Notes: a model not told the origin generated them from the sequence alone. A stretch of DNA of 64,000 bases from Nitrosospira sp. (GCA_026399575.1 JAPLQS010000021.1:1-64000); one strand, 5' to 3'. Counted from the stretch's first letter, positions 52,527-60,116 are shown. Made by a program: numbers and translations.

Positions 52527-52832
52527 ATGGCAACGAACAAGATGAGACCGATTCACCCAGGAGAGATAATCCGCGAGGAATACCTTGTGCCCATGAATAT
52601 GAGCGCCCACGCCTTGTCTATTGAGCTGCGTGTACCGGCTACTCGAATCAATGACATCGTGCGCGAGCGCCGGGCTATTACGCCCGACACGGCTTTGCGG
52701 TTAGCGCGCTGCTTTGGTACAACCGCGCAGTTCTGGCTTAACCTGCAAAGCTCGTTTGACCTGAAACAGGCGGCGATCAAGACTGGCAAGCGGATCGAGC
52801 GGGAAGTCAGGCCGCTAGAAACGACCTCATAG
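52527..52832 (+). CDS. higA: HigA-family antitoxin
   Basis: 101 residues with a Cro/C1-type HTH: MRPIHPGEIIREEYLVPMNMSAHALSIELRVPATRINDIVRERRAITPDTALRLARCFGTTAQFWLNLQ. HigA neutralises HigB and represses the operon. A GAGGT site precedes the ATG at 52527. The pair is intact although the surrounding element is decayed, as expected of a maintenance module. Confidence 0.93.
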   Translation: MATNKMRPIHPGEIIREEYLVPMNMSAHALSIELRVPATRINDIVRERRAITPDTALRLARCFGTTAQFWLNLQSSFDLKQAAIKTGKRIEREVRPLETTS

Positions 52833-52844
52833 AGTTTCACCACC

Positions 52845-52863
52845 CCCCATGTGGCACATGGGG
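52845..52863 (+). terminator. Hairpin after higA
   Basis: CCCCATGT and ACATGGGG form an 8-bp perfect stem with a 3-nt loop, 12 bp after the antitoxin stop. There is no U tract, so termination is uncertain. It also marks the junction with the duplicated queA DNA. Confidence 0.35.
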
Positions 52864-52870
52864 AAAACGG

Positions 52871-53084
52871 GGCAGCCTGCCGTGGTGTTCCAGCAGTTCG
52901 CTTACCGTGTCCGCATGCTCGAAACGCAAAGTATAAAAATTGTGTTCGCGCGCCAGCACCCGCTCCACCATCACTCGCCGCTGCCACCGTGAAGATGCAA
53001 CATGCGGCTGCTGCTGCGCTGCTCGGGCGGAAACTGCGCGATCAACCCGGCGGGAAGATCGAAATCGAAATCCTGGATTTTCAT
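52871..53084 (-). pseudogene. Deleted second copy of the queA 5' end
   Basis: The minus strand from an ATG at 53084 matches queA codons 1 to about 37, then jumps to the segment at about 51590-51570 and again to 51479-51391 of queA. Two internal deletions fall at short direct repeats (CAGCACC and CCATCAC). The homology continues upstream to about 53150, copying the queA leader that abuts the tRNA-Leu fragment. This is a tandem-duplication relic, not a gene. Confidence 0.85.
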
Positions 53085-53182
53085 CGGCACATTATACCGA
53101 TGCGCCGCGCATTCACCCACGCCGGTTGCCGCAAGGGGTAATTTCAGTGATAATTGCGCTCCCCGCTGACACGCGGGAAATT

Positions 53183-53270
53183 TGCCGGGATGGCGGAATT
53201 GGTAGACGCACGGGACTCAAAATCCCGCGACTGTGAGGTCATGGGGGTTCGATTCCCCCTCCCGGCACCA
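53183..53270 (+). tRNA. tRNA-Leu(CAA)
   Basis: 88 nt including encoded CCA. The acceptor GCCGGGA pairs with TCCCGGC, the anticodon loop CTCAAAA gives CAA (53217-53219), the long variable arm is typical of Leu, and the T-loop is TTCGATT. It is intact. Its 3' half is duplicated at 51893-51940. Confidence 0.97.
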
Positions 53271-53308
53271 TCGAAGTATTGCAACGATTTACTACGCCGC
53301 CATTTTTC
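53271..53308 (+). repeat. Left copy of an imperfect direct repeat flanking the accessory block
   Basis: Directly after the tRNA CCA. It shares TCGAAGTAT, CAACGA and CGCCGCCATTTTTC in the same order with 58322-58361, with a 2-nt indel. It may be duplicated tRNA-flanking DNA or an attachment-like sequence. Confidence 0.45.
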
Positions 53309-53364
53309 TGTGGCAAAAGTCGCAAACCGACATATTTCAGACGGTCGAAATTGTAAATATTTTT

Positions 53365-53976
53365 CTAAATTTTCACTAGATCAGCGATCTCATTTCCACA
53401 TCTGTGTAGAAAAACTGTAATCTCCTCGCACTCCATCTTCGTTATATTTAACTTCGTGCTTGTCACAGGGTCAATATCTGCTTCGTGAACAATTACATTT
53501 CGCCTATCAGCAATGAGTCTCAAGGTTTTTCGTGCTTCCGAATCAGATAATCCCATTTTTTTCGCAATCTCTTGCCATTTATGATCCTCATTCCAGATAT
53601 AGCTTAAACCGCTTACTACTTTCTCGGGGTCTTGGAATGAAACAGCTTTAAATTTTTGGAAAAGAATCTGTTCGAATATGTGTTCCCTTGGCGGTAATGA
53701 CGCGACGGCTAAATCAGCATGTGACTTCAACGAGATTGACTCATTGAGATATTTTGCTGTTGCAGTGCGAATCCCCGTAAAAATTTCAACCATACCAATA
53801 CGCACAAGATCATGTATCAGCTTGTCAAATGCGCTAACCGAGTAAACAACCTGAGACCGTAGCAAGTCGTCGAAAGACAGAGGGCTTGTGACCGAGAGTG
53901 CCAGATAGTCGTAAATACTTCCTGCTTGTTTCGCAGCGATTATGTTCGTATTGAATAGCGCGCGCGCATTATGCAT
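53365..53976 (-). CDS. HEPN-domain ribonuclease-like protein (RiboL-PSP-HEPN type)
   Basis: About 203 residues. The N-terminal helix pair (YSVSAFDKLIHDLVRIGM) and the C-terminal ADRRNVIVHEAD with Arg159-Asn160 and His164 give the HEPN active-site signature RNxxxH of metal-independent RNases. The layout resembles RiboL-PSP/MAE-type HEPN proteins of defence and toxin systems. The ATG at 53976 lies inside the ParA-like gene (8-nt overlap, ATGCATAA), so it is translated after the ATPase; a TTG at 53982 is an alternative. It is the likely effector of a two-gene module. Function is inference from motif and pairing. Confidence 0.7.
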   Translation of the reverse strand: MHNARALFNTNIIAAKQAGSIYDYLALSVTSPLSFDDLLRSQVVYSVSAFDKLIHDLVRIGMVEIFTGIRTATAKYLNESISLKSHADLAVASLPPREHIFEQILFQKFKAVSFQDPEKVVSGLSYIWNEDHKWQEIAKKMGLSDSEARKTLRLIADRRNVIVHEADIDPVTSTKLNITKMECEEITVFLHRCGNEIADLVKI

Positions 53977-55000
53977 GAGCAAGCAAACTCACCAGCTTGT
54001 CGGAAATCGCAGAAAATTTCTCGTAAAAAAGAGTCCGTTTCGCTTGCATTCCAGACAACACTGGTCCACTTTCGTTAATGTCAGCGTCTGTTAAGTCAAA
54101 TACTGGAACTCCTGATTGATGAGCTTTCGGCAACAAACCTTGGAAATCCGGTATTTCAGAAAGGCAGTAATGGTTTGCTATAAACTCGGCACCGTACTCG
54201 TCAGAAGTAAATACCATTCCTGCGGACTGGATCGCCCTATAAAAGTCAGCACTCATTGCTCGCTTTATTTCATCAATGTTGTCTCTATATGGTCTGGCTG
54301 CACGTCCGTTCCGAATATTGAACCGCTGAATTAATGTTCCGGAGAATTTAGGCACTCCATCAAGCAATGGATATGCTGATTCGGCAAAGAGCGGAATGGC
54401 TGCCCGCTTCCAGTCAGCCCATCTAGGCAAAGTACTCTTTAACGTATTAATCGCCATGATCGAAAACGGATCAGGATTCGTTGGAATAACAAATGCATGA
54501 GCTGACAAAAAGAGGTTCTGATTGATGGCGCTTAAGCTCGGATTTAGGTCGATGATCGTGTAGTCAATAGAATATCTCTCTTCAGTCAGAGAAAGTAATT
54601 CTGAAAACGCTCCTGGTAAATTTTGAAGCGTTGCCAACGCATTGTTTGACATTTGTGCAAAAGAAAGTGCCGCATCATATTCCGTAAGGTCGGCATGACC
54701 GGCCAAGAGATACATCGAAGGCGCTTTTTGAGGGCTGAAACAATTCACTGCTGTTATAGGCCGTGGCTTGCCTTGGAAAGCAGCCGAGACACCATCTTTA
54801 ATGTTTTGAAGCCGAGTTATATCTTCGACGTAATATTTTTCGAAATCATCACCGAGGACTAAACTTGATAAATTACATTGGGAATCCGCGTCCACCACAA
54901 GCACTTTAAATCTTTTCGACAGCATCCAACCGAGGTTGTAAACCGTGGTTGTCTTGCTAACACCACCCTTGTGATTAAAGATAACAAGACGCTTAGACAT
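53969..55000 (-). CDS. ParA/Soj-like deviant-Walker ATPase
   Basis: About 343 residues from the ATG at 55000, with GGAG 5 nt upstream. The deviant Walker A KGGVSKTTT is at residues 11-19, VLVVDADSQCNLSSL is the A' strand, and IIDLNPSLSAINQN takes the place of the usual DxPPSLG. A C-terminal extension has LSGMQAKRTLFYEKF. No ParB gene or parS-like array is adjacent, so this is not an ordinary partition locus. Its direct coupling to an HEPN RNase suggests it senses or restrains the effector. G+C content is visibly lower than in nearby genes, a sign of transfer. Confidence 0.8.
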   Translation of the reverse strand: MSKRLVIFNHKGGVSKTTTVYNLGWMLSKRFKVLVVDADSQCNLSSLVLGDDFEKYYVEDITRLQNIKDGVSAAFQGKPRPITAVNCFSPQKAPSMYLLAGHADLTEYDAALSFAQMSNNALATLQNLPGAFSELLSLTEERYSIDYTIIDLNPSLSAINQNLFLSAHAFVIPTNPDPFSIMAINTLKSTLPRWADWKRAAIPLFAESAYPLLDGVPKFSGTLIQRFNIRNGRAARPYRDNIDEIKRAMSADFYRAIQSAGMVFTSDEYGAEFIANHYCLSEIPDFQGLLPKAHQSGVPVFDLTDADINESGPVLSGMQAKRTLFYEKFSAISDKLVSLLAHA

Positions 55001-55388
55001 GAGAACTCCGTATGAAGGATAGCTACAAGGTGCTCGATAGATCAATGCCAATTGTAACCTGACGATGGATCGCTGATTATATATTCTCGCTGTTCACCAA
55101 GAGCAGCTTTTGGCATAACTGAAACCTTTACCGCATTGCTGAGTGCCATGGCATGAATCAAGGCGACGACAGTTCCACCCATGACTCGCTTCGGCGGGTT
55201 TGTTATTTACACCCTTTGAAATGCCACGGTTGAGTTATGCTGTCGGCAAGACTATGCACCCCGGATCTATCGGGCCGTATATGCTGCTTACTTAATTTAA
55301 TGGGGTTAAAAATGAAACGCCTTCTCACGCACGCACACGCACGCATGGGGCGCACGCACGCATGGGGTCAGGTCTATAAAAGATGCGA
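55001..55388. other. Gene-free region between the ParA-HEPN cassette and the RAYT element
   Basis: 388 bp. The left part must hold the ParA promoter: a TATAAT-like sequence lies at about 55078-55083 on the minus strand, with a weak -35. A copy of the TTGAAA-N14-TATGCT motif lies at 55216-55241, and GC-rich tandem repeats (55334-55367) mark the RAYT end. A short plus-strand reading frame (55237-55443) was not convincing. Confidence 0.5.
55216..55241 (+). promoter_or_regulatory. Repeated TTGAAA-N14-TATGCT motif, copy 1
   Basis: TTGAAA (55216) and TATGCT (55236) have the same 14-nt spacing as copies at 56367 and 60123. The GGTTGAGT stretch before TATGCT is also shared. Similarity to copy 2 continues about 20 bp downstream. 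No convincing gene follows on the plus strand here. Confidence 0.4.
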
Positions 55389-56317
55389 TCACTTGCTGCT
55401 CCTGACAATTTTCCCCACCGTCGTGAAGTGTACCCCGAAATAATCGGCGAGTTGCTGATAAGAATACCCGCCCGTCGCGTAAGCCGCTACGATGGCCGCA
55501 TTTCTGTCTGCTGCATGATGCTCGATTTTCGCTAACGGTGGCGGCGGGGGGCGACGTTGCGCGAGGGGAATTTGCACATCGTCCTTACCTGACAAAAGGT
55601 GGGCTTGCATGCGGTGCACAAACTGCTCATCGCCTAAAAATACCTGACCCTTGAGATTCGACCAAGGTGAAGCCGCTTTGATACCCTCTGCCACGAACTG
55701 CGCATAACGCTGTTGTGCCAGGCTGCGCCGTTTGGCGAATTGCGCCAGCAATCCATCTATCGCCAACCAGGGGGCTGCAGGCTCCAGTCCCACGCTTGCC
55801 CGGTAACTGCTCCATTTCCAATCGACTGGTTTCTTCACCATCCCCGCGCGAACCGGATTGAGTACAACATAACGCGTCAACTCCAGCAGATAGGCATCGC
55901 TGTCTACCAAAATGGCCTTGAAGCGCCCTTGAAACAGATGCCCCACGCGCTGGTGGCGTCGATTGCTGGCCTGGGTGTAGATGCCGTTGAGCTGACACAT
56001 CCCTTTGGACAAATTGCCATCCGGTGTTTGTATCAACAAGTGGTAGTGGTTATTCATCAGGCACCAGGCATGGCATATCCAGTTAAATTGGGTAATGACC
56101 TGCGCAAGTGTCGACAGAAACATCTGCCGATCCTCATCGTCCTCAAAAATATCCTCACGCCTATCACCACGCGCGGTGACGTGATAGAGGGCATTTGAAA
56201 ACTCGATGCGGATAGGGCGCGACATGATAGGAAAAATATAGTATGAATCTTGCTGTCATGCTATAAAGCTAGACTTGACCCCGTGGCCGCTACACATGAC
56301 CCCGTGGCCGCTACACA
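55334..56317 (-). mobile_element. RAYT transposase with REP-like inverted ends
   Basis: The left end ATGGGGTCAGGTCTATAAA (55362-55380) and the right end TATAAAGCTAGACTTGACCCC (56262-56282) are inverted and share GGGGTCA(A/G)GTCTA. Outside them lie tandem repeats: 17 bp twice on the left (55334-55367, one mismatch) and 21 bp twice on the right (56276-56317, perfect). REP-type ends with tandem GGGG-containing units around a Y1 transposase fit a RAYT/TnpREP element. Confidence 0.7.
55389..56225 (-). CDS. REP-associated tyrosine transposase (RAYT, Y1 family)
   Basis: 278 residues. The N-terminal Y1-transposase domain starts ARGDRREDIFEDDEDR and has the metal-binding HUH motif in NNHYHLLIQTPDGNLSKGM and QGRFKAILVDSDAYLLELTRYVVLNPVRAGMV, which may contain the catalytic Tyr. 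The C-terminal about 40 residues form a helix-turn-helix (GGYSYQQLADYFGVHFTTVGKIV), a known addition in one RAYT subgroup. Such enzymes cut REP hairpins and often stay single-copy. The REP-like ends flank this gene. Confidence 0.9.
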   Translation of the reverse strand: MSRPIRIEFSNALYHVTARGDRREDIFEDDEDRQMFLSTLAQVITQFNWICHAWCLMNNHYHLLIQTPDGNLSKGMCQLNGIYTQASNRRHQRVGHLFQGRFKAILVDSDAYLLELTRYVVLNPVRAGMVKKPVDWKWSSYRASVGLEPAAPWLAIDGLLAQFAKRRSLAQQRYAQFVAEGIKAASPWSNLKGQVFLGDEQFVHRMQAHLLSGKDDVQIPLAQRRPPPPPLAKIEHHAADRNAAIVAAYATGGYSYQQLADYFGVHFTTVGKIVRSSK

Positions 56318-56366
56318 AGAAAAATCGCTGGTGCTGAGATAGTCCGGCGGTTTTTATTTATACTGC

Positions 56367-56392
56367 ATGAAATATAGCGATTAAGTTATGCT
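56367..56392 (+). promoter_or_regulatory. Repeated motif, copy 3 (ATGAAA-N14-TATGCT)
   Basis: It lies 85 bp before the GTG of the lipoprotein at 56477. The CGATTAAGT TATGCT stretch matches copies at 55216 and 60123 with identical spacing. The -10-like TATGCT could drive the lipoprotein pair. Confidence 0.4.
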
Positions 56393-56476
56393 AAATATGG
56401 GGTTGTACATAGTAATAAGTCACTCGAAGCGCTGTTTGGATTTTCGACACTGTATATTTCTCTTAAGGGGGCGTCT

Positions 56477-56893
56477 GTGAAAAAAGCAATCGTAGTTTGC
56501 GTTTCCATTTCAGTCGCGCTAATGGGTTGCGCTACATCATCGAAGAACATAGCAACATCCTATATATCCCCACTACAGTATCAGTCGTATGATTGCGACC
56601 AGCTTGCCGGTGAGATTCAACGAGTTCAGGTTCGCGCCAGCCAGTTGGGAGGAACGCTGGATAAAGCCGCCACTAACGATAAGTGGGTTATGGCAGGCGG
56701 CCTGATTCTTTTCTGGCCCGTCCTATTTGCCTTGGGCGGAACAAGCAATCAAGAAGCAGAATATGCGCGTTTAAAAGGTGAACATGATGCTATAGCACAA
56801 TCAGCCGTAATTAAGAAATGTCCAGGTGTAGTCGTGCAATCAGCACCAAGTCCAGCGACCGATAAGCCTGCTGAGATAGTGCAAAACCCCTAA
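56477..56893 (+). CDS. Small hypothetical lipoprotein with one TM segment
   Basis: 138 residues. The signal peptide ends in lipobox LMGC (CATSSKNIATSYISPLQYQSYDCDQL). A Cys-rich N-terminal part is followed by a helical segment and a second hydrophobic stretch (VMAGGLILFWPVLFAL), then a Pro/Ser-rich tail. The family is frequent in Proteobacteria but of unknown role. The GTG start at 56477 has AAGGGGG 6 nt before it. The next lipoprotein starts at its stop codon. Confidence 0.8.
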   Translation: MKKAIVVCVSISVALMGCATSSKNIATSYISPLQYQSYDCDQLAGEIQRVQVRASQLGGTLDKAATNDKWVMAGGLILFWPVLFALGGTSNQEAEYARLKGEHDAIAQSAVIKKCPGVVVQSAPSPATDKPAEIVQNP

Positions 56894-56919
56894 TGATTTA
56901 CCAACAATTGCAGTTCATC

Positions 56920-57474
56920 ATGAAAACTAACCTCTCTATTTGTGTGCTGTTAGTCTTGGTGGCCTTCATTTCCGGCTGCGCAGCACCAGCGAGAGTTGCG
57001 AATATGACTGTGGAGGGGCAGCCGTCTCAACGAATTGCGGAAACCCCTCTACGTAACAACCTTGCTATCAGGGATGTCACTGGTGGTAAGGAGACTAACC
57101 CTATGTGGAAATCCAACATTGGTAGCCCTGAGTTCGAGCAAGCACTTGAAGGCTCATTACGCGCAGTAGGATTACTTGCACCTAGACAAGGGGGGCTCTA
57201 TGTGTTGACAGCACACTTAGAAAAGGTTGACCAACCGTATATAGGTGTGAACATGACTGTAACAGCTTGGGTGCGATATATGGTTACGGAACGAGCAACT
57301 GGCAAGGAAGTATTTGACAAGACTCTTGCTGTCCCCTATACGGCGAGTTTTACTGATTCACTATATGGTGTTGAGCGGTTAAGGCTTGCTAACGAAGGTG
57401 CCGTAAGGGCGAGTATCACTCAACTTATTGATGATCTATTCCGCTTGAACATCCAGAGTATCTCAATGAATTGA
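56920..57474 (+). CDS. Hypothetical lipoprotein
   Basis: About 184 residues from the ATG at 56920, giving the signal peptide MKTNLSICVLLVLVAFISGC; an in-frame ATG at 56893 overlaps the preceding stop. The mature part has a conserved-looking core (LEGSLRAVGLLAPRQGGLYVLTAHLEKV, VRYMVTERATGKEVFDKTLAVPYTA) that resembles other outer-membrane lipoproteins with the same length and fold, but I cannot name a family. It probably shares a transcript with the previous gene. Confidence 0.7.
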   Translation: MKTNLSICVLLVLVAFISGCAAPARVANMTVEGQPSQRIAETPLRNNLAIRDVTGGKETNPMWKSNIGSPEFEQALEGSLRAVGLLAPRQGGLYVLTAHLEKVDQPYIGVNMTVTAWVRYMVTERATGKEVFDKTLAVPYTASFTDSLYGVERLRLANEGAVRASITQLIDDLFRLNIQSISMN

Positions 57475-57530
57475 TGGAAATCAGAGCAGAGTGTCCATAT
57501 TAGGATCGTCCATTCTTCTTGGCCAGAAAA

Positions 57531-57596
57531 ATGAATAGATTACAACTCTTTGTAATTGGCCTTATAGTCATCTGGCTACTCTATCCGGTTTCTTAA
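57531..57596 (+). CDS. Possible 21-residue membrane micro-protein
   Basis: ATG to TAA encodes a short hydrophobic peptide (NRLQLFVIGLIVIWLLYPVS) with one TM-like helix. The upstream ribosome site is poor. It could be a leader or toxin-like peptide, or chance. Confidence 0.2.
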   Translation: MNRLQLFVIGLIVIWLLYPVS

Positions 57597-57684
57597 ACCG
57601 CTGCCGTTTGCTGCCCCGGCATGATTTCATTCTGCAACACTTCGGGGCTGTACGACATACGCCCAGGCAAATATCAGGACTGCA

Positions 57685-58077
57685 ATGCATAAAGCGATGT
57701 TGATGCTGCTACTGGCTGTTGTGAGCAGCAGTGCGGCGGCACAGTGGGTCAGGGCTGGTAATGATGGTGAATTTGCCCACTACGCCGACCTCTCCACCAC
57801 TGGAAAAACACACAACAGCAGGGTAAGAATGCGGACTCTGATTGATTTCAAGACGGCTCAGAGAGCAGCTCATGGCGTAATGTTTTTATCAAAAATGACA
57901 AAAGTTGAATACGACTGCAAGAAAGAGGAATCTCGGGATCTTTATATGAAGTTCTACTCCGGGAATATGGGCAGAGGGCGCGTAATTCATATCGCCAATA
58001 ATCCTGGCGATTGGGAATCAATCCAGCCGGGCAGCATGTCCGAAATTTTGTGGAGAGCCGCCTGCAGGCGCTCATGA
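57685..58077 (+). CDS. Surface-adhesin E-like secreted protein, paralogue 1
   Basis: 130 residues with a signal peptide (MHKAMLMLLLAVVSSSAAA). The mature part WVRAGNDGEFAHYADLSTTGK, RVRMRTLIDFKTAQ, YDCKKEESR and a C-terminal Cys fit the small all-beta adhesin E-type family with one disulfide. AGGA precedes the ATG at 57685. It is about half identical to the protein at 59215. The role in adhesion is a family name only; no target is known here. Confidence 0.7.
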   Translation: MHKAMLMLLLAVVSSSAAAQWVRAGNDGEFAHYADLSTTGKTHNSRVRMRTLIDFKTAQRAAHGVMFLSKMTKVEYDCKKEESRDLYMKFYSGNMGRGRVIHIANNPGDWESIQPGSMSEILWRAACRRS

Positions 58078-58544
58078 TCTTCTCGCTGGAGACAAAGACG
58101 GCGTCCCATGTGGAATCATCTGCCGCTGACAGCGCCCGAAAAGAATTGCCCATTCCCCCATGTGGTTACCAAAGAGTAAAGAAAAACTTTCAAACAATTA
58201 CAGGCTTTGAAAGAAAAGTGGCAAATTCTTTCAAAGCTCGTAAAACTTGCATAAGAATAGTGGCTTAACGTCTAAGCCCAGCCGTCCGCAGTTGCGGTGT
58301 TAGCGATAGCCCACCCTTTTATCGAAGTATCTCAACGAGTTTTGCTTCGCCGCCATTTTTCCTGGCGCATCTCAAAAATTTATTTGTGTCTTGCCCTTCA
58401 GGAACTACGGCGGAGGCCGATAACTGTTATTGATGGGGAGGAAAAGCACGATGGCTTGAATCCTGTCATGCACGCAACCAGTGAGGTCATGCCGATTGGG
58501 ACGCGTTTTGCCAGAGATCGCTCTGGCGCAGTTGGAGATGCAAC
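58078..58544. other. Gene-free region with a repeat copy
   Basis: About 470 bp with no supported gene. It contains the right copy of the imperfect direct repeat (58322-58361). A short plus-strand reading frame (58297-58548) has no ribosome site or recognisable product and runs into the next gene start. Confidence 0.5.
58322..58361 (+). repeat. Right copy of an imperfect direct repeat
   Basis: Same order of blocks TCGAAGTAT, CAACGA and CGCCGCCATTTTTC as at 53271-53308 after tRNA-Leu. It bounds about 5 kb of accessory DNA. Confidence 0.45.
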
Positions 58545-59150
58545 ATGACGAAGACAGTTGCAAAGCTGCCGTGGGACGCACGAGCCGCCCCGCTACACTT
58601 GTTGGCCCGGTTATACCTGATCGTCCGCTCAGATTTCGAGCGGTGGAGCGCGGCCAAAGCGCTTTCTGACCGGCCCGCGCCGCGCCGCCGCGCCGCTGAT
58701 ACCTCTTTCTTTTACCCGCCCCTGCAAGGCGATCGGCCTGAACCGCGCCGGCGCGCCATTGACGCCCCTGTTTTTTGTCCGCTCCCGCAAGATTGCCTTG
58801 CCGACAATGAACTGCTGATCAAGGGCATCCGCCGCGACGGCAAGACCTTTCGTCCCAGCGACTGGGCCGAACGGCTGTGCGGTGCAGCGGTCGTGTTCTT
58901 CCCTGGCGCCACGTCGTTATGCGGCGCACGATCCACCGCCCGCCCCTATCACGGTTACGCCGCCTGCGTGCGGCCCGCCATCATCAGCGGCGTCTATTGC
59001 GTGATCATCGACGCACGCCTGCGCGATCTGGAGCCGCGCGCCTGGGACTACGTCACCAGCTTCGCGCACGACAACGACCTCGCCATGTTTGATGCCGCCG
59101 ACCTTGCGACTGCGGCTGCGTTGCCAAAGATGTCGCGCGCTGCCGCCTGA
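58545..59150 (+). CDS. DUF3579 protein with a long tandem-repeat N-terminal extension
   Basis: 201 residues. The C-terminal about 115 residues are DUF3579: LLIKGIRRDGKTFRPSDWAERLCG, YAACVRPAIISGVYCVIIDARLRDLEPRAW and FAHDNDLAMFD. That domain is a small, mostly betaproteobacterial family of unknown role. The first 85 residues are additional: a hydrophobic helix (LHLLARLYLIV) and two 21-residue repeats starting DRPxPRRRA (residues 42-62 and 63-83). A GGAG site precedes the ATG at 58545. DUF3579 proteins are normally around 100 residues, so the extension is unusual. Confidence 0.8.
   Translation: MTKTVAKLPWDARAAPLHLLARLYLIVRSDFERWSAAKALSDRPAPRRRAADTSFFYPPLQGDRPEPRRRAIDAPVFCPLPQDCLADNELLIKGIRRDGKTFRPSDWAERLCGAAVVFFPGATSLCGARSTARPYHGYAACVRPAIISGVYCVIIDARLRDLEPRAWDYVTSFAHDNDLAMFDAADLATAAALPKMSRAAA
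58668..58793 (+). repeat. 63-bp tandem repeat in the DUF3579 gene
   Basis: Two copies of 63 bp, each 21 codons, encode Arg/Pro-rich segments (RPAPRRRA and RPEPRRRA). They keep the frame but differ at several positions, so the duplication is not recent. Confidence 0.75.
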
Positions 59151-59214
59151 CGCGAATCACCCGGCATGGTTTTACTGGGGACAGTGATATGCACTGGCAG
59201 ACACGACTACAACC

Positions 59215-59622
59215 ATGGGAATTGCAATGCGTAGAGCTTTTTTGATGATGCTGCTGGCTGTGGTGAGCACGAGTGCGGCGGCGGATTGGGTTTTGGTCAG
59301 CGGTGGTGCAGCCGACGACATCAGCGCATACGCCGATCCCGCCACCATCCGCAGAATGGACAGCAGGATAATAATGTGGACTCTGATTGACTACAAGACG
59401 GCGCAGAAAACCGATGGCAAGACGTTCATGTCGGTAAAGTCGCAAAACGAATACGACTGCAAGGAAGAGCGATCGCGAATATCTTATGCAAATGTCCATC
59501 TTAAAAATATGGCCGGGGGTGAAATAATCAGCACCAGTATCAAGCCGCGCGATTGGGAACCAAATGAGCCTGGCAGCGTAGGTGAAGCGCTGTGGAAAAT
59601 CGCCTGTGGAGTTAAGCGCTAG
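59215..59622 (+). CDS. Surface-adhesin E-like secreted protein, paralogue 2
   Basis: 135 residues with a signal peptide (FLMMLLAVVSTSAAA). WVLVSGGAADDISAYADPATI, MWTLIDYKTAQK, YDCKEERSR and the C-terminal WKIACG match the protein at 57685. An alternative ATG lies at 59227. The stop overlaps the GTG of the next gene. Confidence 0.7.
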   Translation: MGIAMRRAFLMMLLAVVSTSAAADWVLVSGGAADDISAYADPATIRRMDSRIIMWTLIDYKTAQKTDGKTFMSVKSQNEYDCKEERSRISYANVHLKNMAGGEIISTSIKPRDWEPNEPGSVGEALWKIACGVKR

Positions 59623-60116
59623 TGCTTTTCTTCCGGGCCATTGCCGGGGCCAGTCTCGCACTGGCTCTGTCTTTTCCGGCATGGGCGAACTTCACCGGCA
59701 AGGTGGTAGGCATTGCCGATGGCGACACAGTAACCGTTCTGGACGTGGGCAATGTGCAGCATAAGGTTCGCTTGACTGGCATTGACGCGCCGGAGAAAAA
59801 ACAGCCTTTCGGCAGTCGTTCCAAGCAGAGCCTGAGCGATATGGTTTTCAATAAAATCGTGACGGTGGAATCCGACAAGCGCGACCGCTACGGGCGGGAG
59901 CTGGGCAAGGTGTTGATGGGCGGCATGGATGTAAATCTGGAGCAAATCCGGCGCGGCATGGCGTGGCATTACAAAGCCTATCAGCGCGACCAGTCTGCTG
60001 CTGACAGACAAATCTACGCCGATGCCGAGCACGAGGCTGAAGATCAACGGCGCGGACTGTGGACAGACGCTGAACCACTCCCACCTTGGGAGTGGCGCAA
60101 ATCAAGACGACAGTAA
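59622..60116 (+). CDS. Secreted thermonuclease-like (SNase) protein
   Basis: 164 residues with a signal peptide (IAGASLALALSFPAWA). The SNase fold and active site are visible: GKVVGIADGDTVTVLD (Asp pair), VRLTGIDAPEK (catalytic Arg), DRYGRELG (Glu and Arg) and NLEQIRRGMAWHYKAY. It is likely a calcium-dependent nuclease in the periplasm or medium. The GTG start overlaps the previous stop (TAGTG). It may be coupled to the adhesin-like gene. Confidence 0.88.
   Translation: MLFFRAIAGASLALALSFPAWANFTGKVVGIADGDTVTVLDVGNVQHKVRLTGIDAPEKKQPFGSRSKQSLSDMVFNKIVTVESDKRDRYGRELGKVLMGGMDVNLEQIRRGMAWHYKAYQRDQSAADRQIYADAEHEAEDQRRGLWTDAEPLPPWEWRKSRRQ

Noticed and set aside
53969-55000. Plasmid or chromosome partition operon
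   Set aside because: No parB-like gene or repeated centromere sites are adjacent; the partner gene is HEPN-type.
55237-55443. 68-residue plus-strand open frame before the RAYT
   Set aside because: It runs across the tandem repeats and the REP-like end, has no ribosome site and no similarity I recognise.
56276-56317. CRISPR-like tandem repeat
   Set aside because: Only two adjacent units without spacers; better explained as the end of the RAYT element.
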